Positions 1-7,419 of a stretch of DNA of 64,000 bases are shown piece by piece. The stretch lies in NCBI GenBank assembly GCA_963747345.1, contig CAVVFA010000037.1:62001-126000 (forward strand), written 5' to 3'. Both the position numbers and the translations under genes were made by a program. Positions within the stretch are counted from its first letter, which is position 1. Each line of letters starts with the position of its first letter. The notes below the pieces were generated by a model. That model had not been told where the DNA came from and searched no databases. It saw nothing but the letters and a program-made list of their open reading frames with translations. Origin of the DNA: GCA-2746795 sp963747345 (GTDB lineage: Bacteria > Chloroflexota > Anaerolineae > Promineifilales > Promineifilaceae).

Positions 1-347
1 TGTCACCCAACGCCAACGGCTACGTACTCGACCTCATCTGGCAAGCCCAAACCACACCCGCCGCCGACTACACCGTCTTCGTCCACGTCCTCAACCCGGA
101 TGGCACCTGCTGCGCCTGGCAGCAAGACGCCATGCCCCAGCAAAACACCTACCCCACCACCCGCTGGCTCCCAAACGAGATAGTCGTCGATTCTTATCAA
201 ATTGTATTACCAGAAGATGCGGAACCAGGAAAGTATCAGATTGAAGTCGGTTTATACATTGCCGAAAACGGAACCCGACTGCAAGTGCAAGGAGCTAATG
301 GCGAAACAAGTGATGTGGTTTATTTAGCACCAGTTATCGTGCCATAA
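1..347 (+). CDS. C-terminal end of a membrane glycosyltransferase-like protein (partial)
   Basis: The reading frame is open from the left edge (first full codon at base 3) to a TAA at 345-347, so only the last 114 residues are visible. They form a beta-rich domain with the elements YTVFVHVL, a D-x-x-P turn, RWLPNEIVVDSY and GKYQIEVGLYI. In my knowledge this pattern closes large multi-pass glycosyltransferases of the GT39/ArnT-like type in Anaerolineae, where it lies outside the membrane. The membrane and catalytic parts are outside the window, so the family call is an inference. It precedes two sugar-modifying genes, which fits an envelope glycan locus. Confidence 0.55.
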   Translation, partial: SPNANGYVLDLIWQAQTTPAADYTVFVHVLNPDGTCCAWQQDAMPQQNTYPTTRWLPNEIVVDSYQIVLPEDAEPGKYQIEVGLYIAENGTRLQVQGANGETSDVVYLAPVIVP

Positions 348-432
348 ATCAGAAAATCTTACCCAATCATTAATCCTTTATCTTCATCGTAAGGTCAATT
401 TACTATATTTTTTACTAATATCGTCAAAAAAG

Positions 433-547
433 TTAGGTAAAAGCGGGAAAGTTATTGGAAATAAAATTGTGCGAAACCCGCTTTTCCTTGAAGGAAACCA
501 CAATTTTACGTATTGGTAATTTTAAAAACTTTTTGTGGTTTACCTAA
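433..547. repeat. 115-bp MITE-like repeat, copy 1
   Basis: A 115-bp element bounded by the inverted ends TTAGGTAAA and TTTACCTAA. Inside are two further hairpins: AAAGCGGG with CCCGCTTT, and AACCACAA with TTGTGGTT. A second copy of the same length, with the same ends and nearly the same interior, lies at 7254-7368. It fills most of the 326-bp gap 348-673; elsewhere in that gap I see only AT-rich sequence and a G-rich Shine-Dalgarno-like stretch near 657-664. No protein is encoded, so it would have to be a non-autonomous mobile element or a structured RNA/terminator repeat. Confidence 0.75.
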
Positions 548-673
548 ATTGGTCGCTATTTAAGAATAAATTAAATTCCAGTTCGCAATGGCTTTATTGC
601 CTAAATCAAACACGCCAAAAAAGATAAAAAAACAACGAAACCAGATTCTGATTGATAGGGGGGCTTTTACCAA

Positions 674-1891
674 ATGAACCAGTCCAAAGTCACATTAAAC
701 GATCTAGCCTTATTTGGTAACAAACCAATATTTAGCGAAAAGCTTCATGTAGGTCGGCCAAATATTGGAGATCGGGACAAACTTTTTGCTCGTTTAAAGG
801 ATATGCTCGATCGTCGCTGGCTGACAAACCATGGTCCCGTCGTGAAAGAATTTGAAAGAACAGTTGCTGAATTGCTCGATGTAAAACACGCAATTTCAGT
901 ATGCAATGCAACTATCGGTCTAGAAATCGCTATCAATGCTTTAGGGTTGAAAGGCGAAGTAATTGTGCCGTCATTCACCTTTATTGCCACGACCCATGCA
1001 ATCCGCCGACAAAATATTGTGCCGATATTCTGCGATGTTGATCCTGTAACACAAAATATTGATCCACACAAAATAGAAGCTCTGATTACTCCGCGCACAA
1101 CTGGCATTGTAGGGGTGCATCTATGGGGAAGACCTTGTGATATTGATGCCATCTCCGTGATAGCCAAACGTTATGATTTAAAAGTCCTATATGATGCGGC
1201 TCATGCATTCAATTGCTCATACCAGGGAGAAATGCTTGGGAATTTTGGTAACGCTGAAGTGTTTAGCTTTCATGCCACAAAATTTTTAAACGCATTTGAA
1301 GGTGGCATGGTCACTACCAATGATGACGAAATTGGCAGGAAAGTGCGCTCCCTAAGCAATTTTGGTTACAGCGAACACGATCATATTGAGTGTGCCGGTA
1401 CAAATGGAAAGATGAGTGAGATATCGGCAGCAATGGGTCTAACTGGGCTAGAAAGCATGGATACGTTCATTCAAACGAATCATCAGAATTATTTACAGTA
1501 CAAAAACGGATTAAAAGATATCCCAGGAATACATCTGATCGATTATGATCCAAAAGAAAAAAACAACTGCCAATATATTGTGGTTGAAGTAGATAGGAAT
1601 ATAACCGATTTATCCCGCGATAATCTACACGCTATTTTAACCGCAGAAAATGTATTAGCACGTAAATATTTCAGCCCAGGCTGTCATCGTGCCGAGCCTT
1701 ATTTAACTGAGCAACCCGACGCAGGCAATCATTTGCCAATAACGGAGATTTTATCTGATAACGTGCTTGCATTTCCAAATGGAACGGCCGTTTCCCAACA
1801 AGAAATTAATGGTATTTGTCAATTGATAAGATTTTCCATTCAACATGCTCAAGCAATTAATGAGCTAATTGCAACCAAGCAATCTCTATAA
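674..1891 (+). CDS. DegT/DnrJ/EryC1/StrS-family sugar aminotransferase
   Basis: A 405-residue PLP-dependent aminotransferase that would put an amino group on a nucleotide-linked keto-sugar. It has the fold-type I pattern of the family: VPSFTFIATTHA near residue 98, the PLP-contacting YDAAHAF (Asp174) and the Schiff-base lysine in FSFHATKFLNAFEGG (Lys203). The His before the Ala-Thr-Lys and the FEGG end resemble the DesI/VioA/FdtB-like branch, which acts on dTDP-4-keto-6-deoxy sugars; the exact substrate is not readable. It is followed 61 bp later by a GT2 glycosyltransferase, consistent with a pathway that makes and transfers a rare sugar. The gene is visibly AT-richer than the genes from 7 kb on and has only one AACGGCCGTT site. 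Confidence 0.85.
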   Translation: MNQSKVTLNDLALFGNKPIFSEKLHVGRPNIGDRDKLFARLKDMLDRRWLTNHGPVVKEFERTVAELLDVKHAISVCNATIGLEIAINALGLKGEVIVPSFTFIATTHAIRRQNIVPIFCDVDPVTQNIDPHKIEALITPRTTGIVGVHLWGRPCDIDAISVIAKRYDLKVLYDAAHAFNCSYQGEMLGNFGNAEVFSFHATKFLNAFEGGMVTTNDDEIGRKVRSLSNFGYSEHDHIECAGTNGKMSEISAAMGLTGLESMDTFIQTNHQNYLQYKNGLKDIPGIHLIDYDPKEKNNCQYIVVEVDRNITDLSRDNLHAILTAENVLARKYFSPGCHRAEPYLTEQPDAGNHLPITEILSDNVLAFPNGTAVSQQEINGICQLIRFSIQHAQAINELIATKQSL

Positions 1892-1952
1892 CCAATAAAC
1901 ATTCCATATTGCTCTTAGCAACTTCAAAACACTACCTATCTAAAAGGCAACT

Positions 1953-2882
1953 ATGAAAATTTCCGTTTGTATTCCAGCTTATCGTCCAAACACACTGAAC
2001 ACCCCTATCGAATCCCTGCTAAAACAAACATGGGATGATTGGGAACTCCTAGTCGTTGGGCAAGGTAACAGAGATGACGAACGCACAAAATCAGTCATTG
2101 AACTGACGGAAACGTATTCTGACAAAGATGCTCGGATTAAATATGTGCATTCAGATGCTGTGGGACATAGTAATGTTGTCAATCTAGGCATTCAAACTGC
2201 TACAAGCGATATTATTGCCCTGATAGATGATGATTGTGAAGCCCAAGAAGATTGGTTAGAAACAACAGCCAATTATTATGAAAAATATCCCGAGGTAAAG
2301 CTGATTGGGGGGAGTGTCCTTTTACCAAAGGCCGAAAAACGACTGGGCGTATGTCCATTCATTATTCCCTCTGAGGTTATATATGATCCTGTTAAAATGA
2401 ACAGGACACCCCCTGTTGGTTGGGATTGGATAAGCGCCAACGTTAGTTTCAGAAAAGAAACAGCAATTTTAAATGGCCCCTTTGACCCGCACATCGGGTC
2501 CGGCACAATATTTCCGGCAGCCGGTGAAACTGACTATAAATTCCGGTTAGAGCGAAAAGGTGTCATTATGCTTACCACACCAAAAATCGCTGTCTTGCAT
2601 AAATATGGCTACCGGTATGGAATGAAAGCGATTATGCAGCATGGCTATAATTATGCTACGGGAAATGGGGCGTTAGCAGGAAAGCTGACCCTAATGGGTG
2701 ACGTGCGTGGAAAGCAATGGTTTGATTTAACAAAAAATGATCGGTTACTAGGATGGTTAAAGCCTTTCCGCCCTCACCGAATCCCAGTTAATTTAATCCA
2801 ATTTCGCAATTACTATAACGCTTATCATTATTGTATTAAAAACTATAGTGTTAAAAACGAGTTGTTATTTCCTAAAAGGTAA
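1953..2882 (+). CDS. GT2-family glycosyltransferase
   Basis: A 309-residue GT-A fold glycosyltransferase. The N-terminus MKISVCIPAYRP and the metal-binding acidic triad in ALIDDDCEAQ (Asp92-94) are typical of family 2, and a W-x-x-A-N-V-S-F-R-K segment followed by a later acidic GETDYKFR stretch matches the acceptor half. There is no membrane segment, so it should act on the cytoplasmic face on a nucleotide-sugar donor. It probably transfers the sugar made by the aminotransferase just upstream. An AAAGG Shine-Dalgarno sits just before the ATG. Substrate unknown. Confidence 0.85.
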   Translation: MKISVCIPAYRPNTLNTPIESLLKQTWDDWELLVVGQGNRDDERTKSVIELTETYSDKDARIKYVHSDAVGHSNVVNLGIQTATSDIIALIDDDCEAQEDWLETTANYYEKYPEVKLIGGSVLLPKAEKRLGVCPFIIPSEVIYDPVKMNRTPPVGWDWISANVSFRKETAILNGPFDPHIGSGTIFPAAGETDYKFRLERKGVIMLTTPKIAVLHKYGYRYGMKAIMQHGYNYATGNGALAGKLTLMGDVRGKQWFDLTKNDRLLGWLKPFRPHRIPVNLIQFRNYYNAYHYCIKNYSVKNELLFPKR

Positions 2883-2920
2883 GTTTGAAAGGGATTAATA
2901 GAAACGGCCGTTACCCCTAA

Positions 2921-3772
2921 TTACTCATTCCCCTCAATCCAAAAACCCTCATCCGCCGCCGGATACGATCCCAACACCTTCAAAAACGACGCCTTCTTCA
3001 GAATGCCCAACATCGCTTCACGCACTTGCGGATCATCCTCATGCCCTTCAAAATCCACGTAAAATAGATAATGCCAGGGTCGGTTGCGGCGTGGACGGGA
3101 TTCAATCTTGGTCAGATTAAGGTTGTGGTTCGCCAACTCACCCATCACCTCATACAACGCCCCAGGTACATGGCGTGTCGTAAACACAATCGAGGTCTTG
3201 CTCGGGTCTTGGCGCGGCGGGTCTTCTTTGCCCAACACAAAAAACCGCGTGAAATTAAAATCCAAGTCTTCCAAATTACGCACCAAAATTTCCAGATTAT
3301 ACGTTTGCGCGGCCAATTCACTGGCAATAGCGGCCGTACCCGGTTCTGGGTTTGCGGCTAAATCTCGGGCAGCTCCGGCCGTATCATAATAAATCACCGG
3401 CTCAATGCCCAGCCGTGTCAACGTGCGTTCGCATTGAGAAAGGGCTTGCGGATGGGATTTCGCTTGTTGAATCTCGCTCAATTTAGTACCGGCCGGCGCC
3501 ATCAAACAATGCTCCACGCGCACAATCGCTTCCGCCTGCACAGAAAGGTCATGGTCTACCAGCAAGTCATAAGCCGGAATCACCGTCCCAGCCAGCGAGT
3601 TCTCCACAGGCAGCATACCCTTCGACGCCTTACCCTCATGCAGTGCCTCAAAAACCTCCACAAAACTGCGGCAAGGCAGCGTGCGGGTATCCTCCCCAAA
3701 ATGTTTGCGTACAGCCTGCTCAGAATACGCTCCTGGTTCGCCCTGAAAAGCAACAATCAATTCTTTAGCCAT
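2921..3772 (-). CDS. pheA: Prephenate dehydratase (phenylalanine biosynthesis)
   Basis: Converts prephenate to phenylpyruvate, the penultimate step of phenylalanine synthesis. The 283-residue protein is of usual length: a two-lobed catalytic domain (residues 1-185) with GEPGAYSEQA, the LPVENSLAGTV stretch and the catalytic T-R-F in FNFTRFFVLG (175-177), then a C-terminal ACT domain with the phenylalanine-binding ESRP element near 224. A longer frame reaches 3820, but the ATG at 3772 gives the family N-terminus MAKELIVAFQG and has AAGGAAG upstream, so I chose it. It is a stand-alone dehydratase without a chorismate mutase domain. Feedback inhibition by phenylalanine through the ACT domain is expected from the family. 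Confidence 0.93.
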   Translation of the reverse strand: MAKELIVAFQGEPGAYSEQAVRKHFGEDTRTLPCRSFVEVFEALHEGKASKGMLPVENSLAGTVIPAYDLLVDHDLSVQAEAIVRVEHCLMAPAGTKLSEIQQAKSHPQALSQCERTLTRLGIEPVIYYDTAGAARDLAANPEPGTAAIASELAAQTYNLEILVRNLEDLDFNFTRFFVLGKEDPPRQDPSKTSIVFTTRHVPGALYEVMGELANHNLNLTKIESRPRRNRPWHYLFYVDFEGHEDDPQVREAMLGILKKASFLKVLGSYPAADEGFWIEGNE

Positions 3773-3855
3773 CACCCACGCTTCCTTTTTCACCACAGAA
3801 AATGCGAAAAATACGAACAAAAAGCCGTATCATCTTCAGATGTTCATTTGTATTT

Positions 3856-3942
3856 ACAGACCCTAAGGGTTTAGTCTCGAGCAATTTAACTTTACGATAG
3901 CTCAAACCCTTAGGGTCTCTCGACTAAAAACCAACACCCATA
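3856..3942. repeat. GACCCTAAGGGTTT inverted repeat, copy 1
   Basis: Arms GACCCTAAGGGTTT (3859-3872) and AAACCCTTAGGGTC (3904-3917) span exactly 59 bp, with a CTCGAG in the loop and a conserved right flank (TCTCGA, then an A-run and CAACACC). The same arrangement with the same 59-bp span is at 44296-44354. Both lie just upstream of a minus-strand gene start (pheA here, the DUF3467 gene there). The rest of the divergent gap 3773-4200 shows only a possible weak promoter for the acyl-CoA ligase (TATATT at 4049-4054) and its ribosome-binding site. Confidence 0.7.
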
Positions 3943-4200
3943 CAATTGCTTTCATTTATAAAAATCCTGCTAAGTATACAAAGGAAAACAACAAGAGACA
4001 CGCCCACCCAAATGCCGGATCACAATTCCATTCTGGGCAAAAAAATGTTATATTATGCGAAGGCGTCAGCACCCACGAAAATCCCAACGAACCAACACGC
4101 CAACGGGTTGAGCCGGAACCCCACCAGTCTACTCCGGTAAGATTTGTTTAAAGATTAGCTTAAGCAATTACCTACTTAACCACACAAGGAGAGGAACCAC

Positions 4201-5905
4201 ATGAGCACCACATATGCTGACAAACCTTGGCTCAAGCACTACGAAGAAGGCGTGGCAAAAACCATCACATTGCCAGACAAAACTATCATCGACATGCTTG
4301 ATGAAAGCGCAAAAAAGCACCCCGGGCAGATAGCCCTATTTTTTAAAGGTAAAAAAATCACGTTCCGTGAATACAAAGAACAGACAGATGCATTGGCTGC
4401 GGCTCTCGTTGCCAGTGGGTTCAAGAAAGGGGATCGTGCCGTCATTTATATGGCAAACACTCCTCAATTTGTAATCAGCTACTTTGGTATTATGAAAGCA
4501 GGTGGCATTGTCATTGCTACCAATCCGCTTTATACCGAACGAGAATTGGAACATCAACTGGCAGATTGTGGGGCTGAAACCGTTTTTGTGATGAGCCGCT
4601 ATTATCAATTGCTCAAAAATGTACAGAAAAAAGGCAATACACAAGTCAAACGTATCATTGTCACCAATATCAAAGATTATTTCCCCAAAAAGCTCAGTAT
4701 TCTCTTTACGCTACTCAAAGAGAAAAAAGGGGGCGATGACGCCAAACCTGAAGGCAGCGACATGGCGTTCAAAGATTTTATTGCCATGGGCAAAAAGGCG
4801 GCGCCTCCCAAAATTTCCATTACGGTTGATGATTTGGCTATGCTGCAATATACAGGCGGCACAACAGGGTTAGCAAAAGGGGCTGTCGGTTTACATGGCA
4901 ATTTGTCGGCCAATATTGAGATGCTCAAGGAATGGTTGGAATGGGAAGATGGAAAAGAAGGTTTTATGGGCGCTATCCCCTTCTTTCATTCATACGGCAT
5001 GATCACCGCTTTGATTTTTTCGGCAGCTATCGCAGGTACGCTTTACATCGTTCCTGATCCTCGTGACCAGAAAGATTTACTCAGTACCATCGACAAGTAC
5101 AAGCCAACGCTCTTCCCCGGTGTGCCAGCCATGTATATCGCCATCAACAACAATCCAGACGTTGCGGCTGGTAAATATGATGTCACTTCGATTCGAGCCT
5201 GTATTTCTGGCTCTGCGCCGCTGCTCATGGAAACAAAACGTGAGTTTGAAAGGCTGACTGGCGGCAATTTGGTGGAAGGCTACGGCATGACAGAAACGTT
5301 CGTGGCTACCCATTGCAATCCCATCAAAGGGGAAAATCGTGAAGGCTCGATTGGTTTGCCCCTGCCTAATGTGGAATGTCGCATTGTGGACGTGGTGAAC
5401 GGTGAAGATGATATGCCCGTTGGGGAAATCGGCGAACTGATTATGAAAAGCCCAACCATCATGAAGGGGTATTGGAATATGCCCACAGAAACGGCAAATT
5501 CACTGCGTGATGGCTGGCTCTTTACTGGCGACATTACACGCATGGATGAGGACGGCTATTTTTACATCGAAGACCGCAAGAAGGATATGATTATTGTGGG
5601 TGGTTATAATGTTTATCCTCGTGAAGTGGAAGAGGTGCTGGTTACGCATCCGGCGGTGATGGAAGCGGCCGTGGCTGGTGTGCCAGATCCGAAACGCGGG
5701 CGAAACAGTTGTGGCCTGGATTGTGAAGAAACCGGGAGATGCTACCACGGAAGATGAAATCAAAACGTGGAGTAAAACGCTGTTAGCCGCCTACAAATAT
5801 CCGCGTGTCATCATTTTCCGTGATGAGCTGCCAAAAACAACGGTGGGCAAGGTACTCAAGCGGGATTTGGTAAAAGAAGAGAAAGAGAAATTGGCATCTG
5901 CCTAA
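4201..5905 (+). CDS. fadD: Long-chain fatty-acid-CoA ligase (one frameshift)
   Basis: An ATP-dependent acyl-CoA synthetase of the ANL superfamily, activating fatty acids through an acyl-AMP. It has the P-loop-like YTGGTTGLAKG (about 217-227), the YGMTET core motif, the hinge region GWLFTGD and GGYNVYPREVEE. The C-terminal catalytic lysine lies in TVGKVLKRDL, but in another frame: an extra G in the GGG at 5698-5700 shifts the frame and causes a premature stop at 5757. Dropping one G restores a roughly 568-residue protein of normal length. The start is set by AAGGAGAGG 8-16 bases before the ATG. I read the frameshift as probable sequencing error, since both parts are well conserved. Confidence 0.85.
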
Positions 5906-5910
5906 ATTCT

Positions 5911-5999
5911 TCAGGTACCCGTTCAGTCCACACCGTCATTCCCGCTAAAAATGTGCGGGAATGACAACTTTGTCAGCAAGGGGGGTGTGAACGATTACT
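5911..5999. repeat. REP-like GTCATTCCCGC intergenic repeat, copy 1
   Basis: Contains ACCCGTTCA, then CCGTCATTCCCGC paired with GCGGGAATGAC, then CAACTTTGTCAGCAAGGGGG and GTGAACGATT. The same order of blocks recurs at 13773-13857, and a rearranged form lies at 48592-48666. All three are between genes. Confidence 0.6.
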
Positions 6000-6029
6000 T
6001 CTTCAGAGAGAAATGTTCAATTGATCTTG

Positions 6030-6061
6030 GACCTTGGAAATGATTCCAGGGTCTTTTTTTG
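6030..6061 (+). terminator. Rho-independent terminator after the acyl-CoA ligase
   Basis: The stem GACCTTGGAA pairs with TTCCAGGGTC (one mismatch) and is followed by a run of T. It ends the acyl-CoA ligase transcript. Confidence 0.7.
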
Positions 6062-6156
6062 GGAGATGACAGATTGTTGAGACGTAATGTTTTTGTTAAC
6101 TAAAGTTTGATAGGTTGATGGTTGCAGGAAATTTCAATGGGTAGGCATTCAAATTT

Positions 6157-6762
6157 ATGACTGTTTTTGAATTTAGTAAAAGTGTGCAGTGGCACCCCCA
6201 TGTCGGCGATCCCACTTTCTTGGCTTGGCTGACTGTGTTGGTTTATGTGTTGGCGGCCGTGGCTTGTGCAATTTGTGCCTGGCGTGCAGAACGTATTTTT
6301 GGAGATGATCATGTGTGGCAGCATCGTTTGATTTGGGGAGCAATGGCTGTTGGACTTCTGTTTTTAGGCTTTAACAAGCAGCTTGATTTGCAATCCTGGT
6401 TCACCGCCACTATCAAGAGTTATGCCTGGGAGTATGGCTTGTATGATTTAGGACGACGTGCACAGGTGTATTTTATTGCAGGTATGGCCTTGGTCAGTCT
6501 GGTTATTTTTGTGGTGATTGCCTGGACGTTCCGACATGTGTGGCGGCATTATTGGCTTTTGTTATTAGGATTGGTATTTATTGCCCGCTTTATCATTACA
6601 CGGGCTGCTGGCTTTTACGGGATATCACTGCCTAGACTGTCTCAATTTACGGGCGGTTTTCAGATTACGTGGATGCTGGAAATTGCAGGTGCGTTGGTCA
6701 TTGGCTTGGCGGCTTATTCAAATATTCGGCGTGGACAAAAAAGGGAAGAAGGTAATGAATGA
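6157..6762 (+). CDS. Small multi-pass membrane protein, paralogue 1
   Basis: A 201-residue protein of unknown function with about five hydrophobic helices (near 23-43, 60-78, 107-130, 132-150, 170-188). The helix-2 region reads LFLGFNKQLDL. The next gene has LGINKQQNL in the equivalent place, so the two are likely related and may work together. They overlap by eight bases, which suggests coupled translation. I do not recognise a catalytic motif. No strong Shine-Dalgarno precedes the ATG, so the exact start is less certain. Confidence 0.6.
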   Translation: MTVFEFSKSVQWHPHVGDPTFLAWLTVLVYVLAAVACAICAWRAERIFGDDHVWQHRLIWGAMAVGLLFLGFNKQLDLQSWFTATIKSYAWEYGLYDLGRRAQVYFIAGMALVSLVIFVVIAWTFRHVWRHYWLLLLGLVFIARFIITRAAGFYGISLPRLSQFTGGFQITWMLEIAGALVIGLAAYSNIRRGQKREEGNE

Positions 6763-7261
6763 GGCAATGTGGTGGTTGACGGTGGCGGGGTATTGGGTAA
6801 CGGCCGTTCTCTGTACAATCGCCGCCCTAAAACAAAAAACACATAAAGGCGAGCGAAACACCTGGTGGGGTCTGGCGGCAAGTATTTTCATACTGGGCAT
6901 CAACAAACAGCAAAATCTCACCGGTATACTCACTAACCTGGGTCGTCAAAATGCATTTCAGGGAAATTGGTACAGCTCGCGTTCAGGGCTGCAACTACTG
7001 CTAGTTGGCGTTTTTCTCCTGGTGGGTCTCGTTTTGTTTGTGCGCTTAGTTCGGCATCGGCACGCAGTTAGCAAGTTGCAATGGATTGCCATTGTCGGCG
7101 TTATCTTCTTGTTTAGCTTTGCCCTCATTCGAGCCGTATCGCTGCATACAATTGATGCGTTTTTGTACACCTACATTGCAGGTTTGCAACCGAATTGGAT
7201 TGTAGAATTAGGGGGGATTACATTGGTGGCGGGGCCAGCAATTGTGACGTTGGTTAGGTAA
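6755..7261 (+). CDS. Small multi-pass membrane protein, paralogue 2
   Basis: A 168-residue membrane protein of unknown function with four to five helices and the shared LGINKQQNL motif. I set the start at the ATG at 6755 because AAGGGAAGAAGG stands just before it; the same frame is open further upstream but overlaps gene 1 heavily. The last codons and the TAA lie inside the 115-bp repeat at 7254-7368, so the C-terminus has been defined, and perhaps shortened, by that element. Its tail (ITLVAGPAIVTLVR) ends within a helix without the polar tail that follows the last helix of paralogue 1. Confidence 0.6.
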   Translation: MNEAMWWLTVAGYWVTAVLCTIAALKQKTHKGERNTWWGLAASIFILGINKQQNLTGILTNLGRQNAFQGNWYSSRSGLQLLLVGVFLLVGLVLFVRLVRHRHAVSKLQWIAIVGVIFLFSFALIRAVSLHTIDAFLYTYIAGLQPNWIVELGGITLVAGPAIVTLVR

Positions 7262-7368
7262 AAGCGGGAAAGTTTTCGGAAATAAAATTGCGCGAAACCC
7301 GCTTTTCCTTAAAGGAAACCACAATTTTGCGTGACGGTAATTTTGAAAACTTTCTGTGGTTTACCTAA
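7254..7368. repeat. 115-bp MITE-like repeat, copy 2
   Basis: Same length and ends as the element at 433-547 (TTAGGTAAA / TTTACCTAA), with about ten scattered differences. The differences are mostly single substitutions and several keep the internal hairpins. It supplies the stop codon of the preceding membrane-protein gene. Confidence 0.75.
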
Positions 7369-7380
7369 GAAGGAATAAAA

Positions 7381-7419
7381 AGAGAGGGGAGATTGATTGT
7401 ACGCTAATCTCTACTCTCT
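7381..7419. terminator. Word-repeat hairpin between convergent genes
   Basis: AGAGAGGGGAGATT (7381-7394) pairs imperfectly with AATCTCTACTCTCT (7406-7419). The right arm, read on the minus strand, encodes the last residues (V-E-S-R-D) and stop of the helicase gene. It probably serves as a terminator; it is one of the family of word-repeat hairpins listed in the findings. Confidence 0.5.

Noticed and set aside
3434..3874. A 146-codon plus-strand frame opposite pheA
   Set aside because: It is a shadow of a well-supported gene, with atypical composition and no ribosome-binding site.
5657..5757. Programmed +1 frameshift in the acyl-CoA ligase
   Set aside because: No slippery heptamer with a stop at the A site and no following structure; many other genes here show the same type of one-base insertion.
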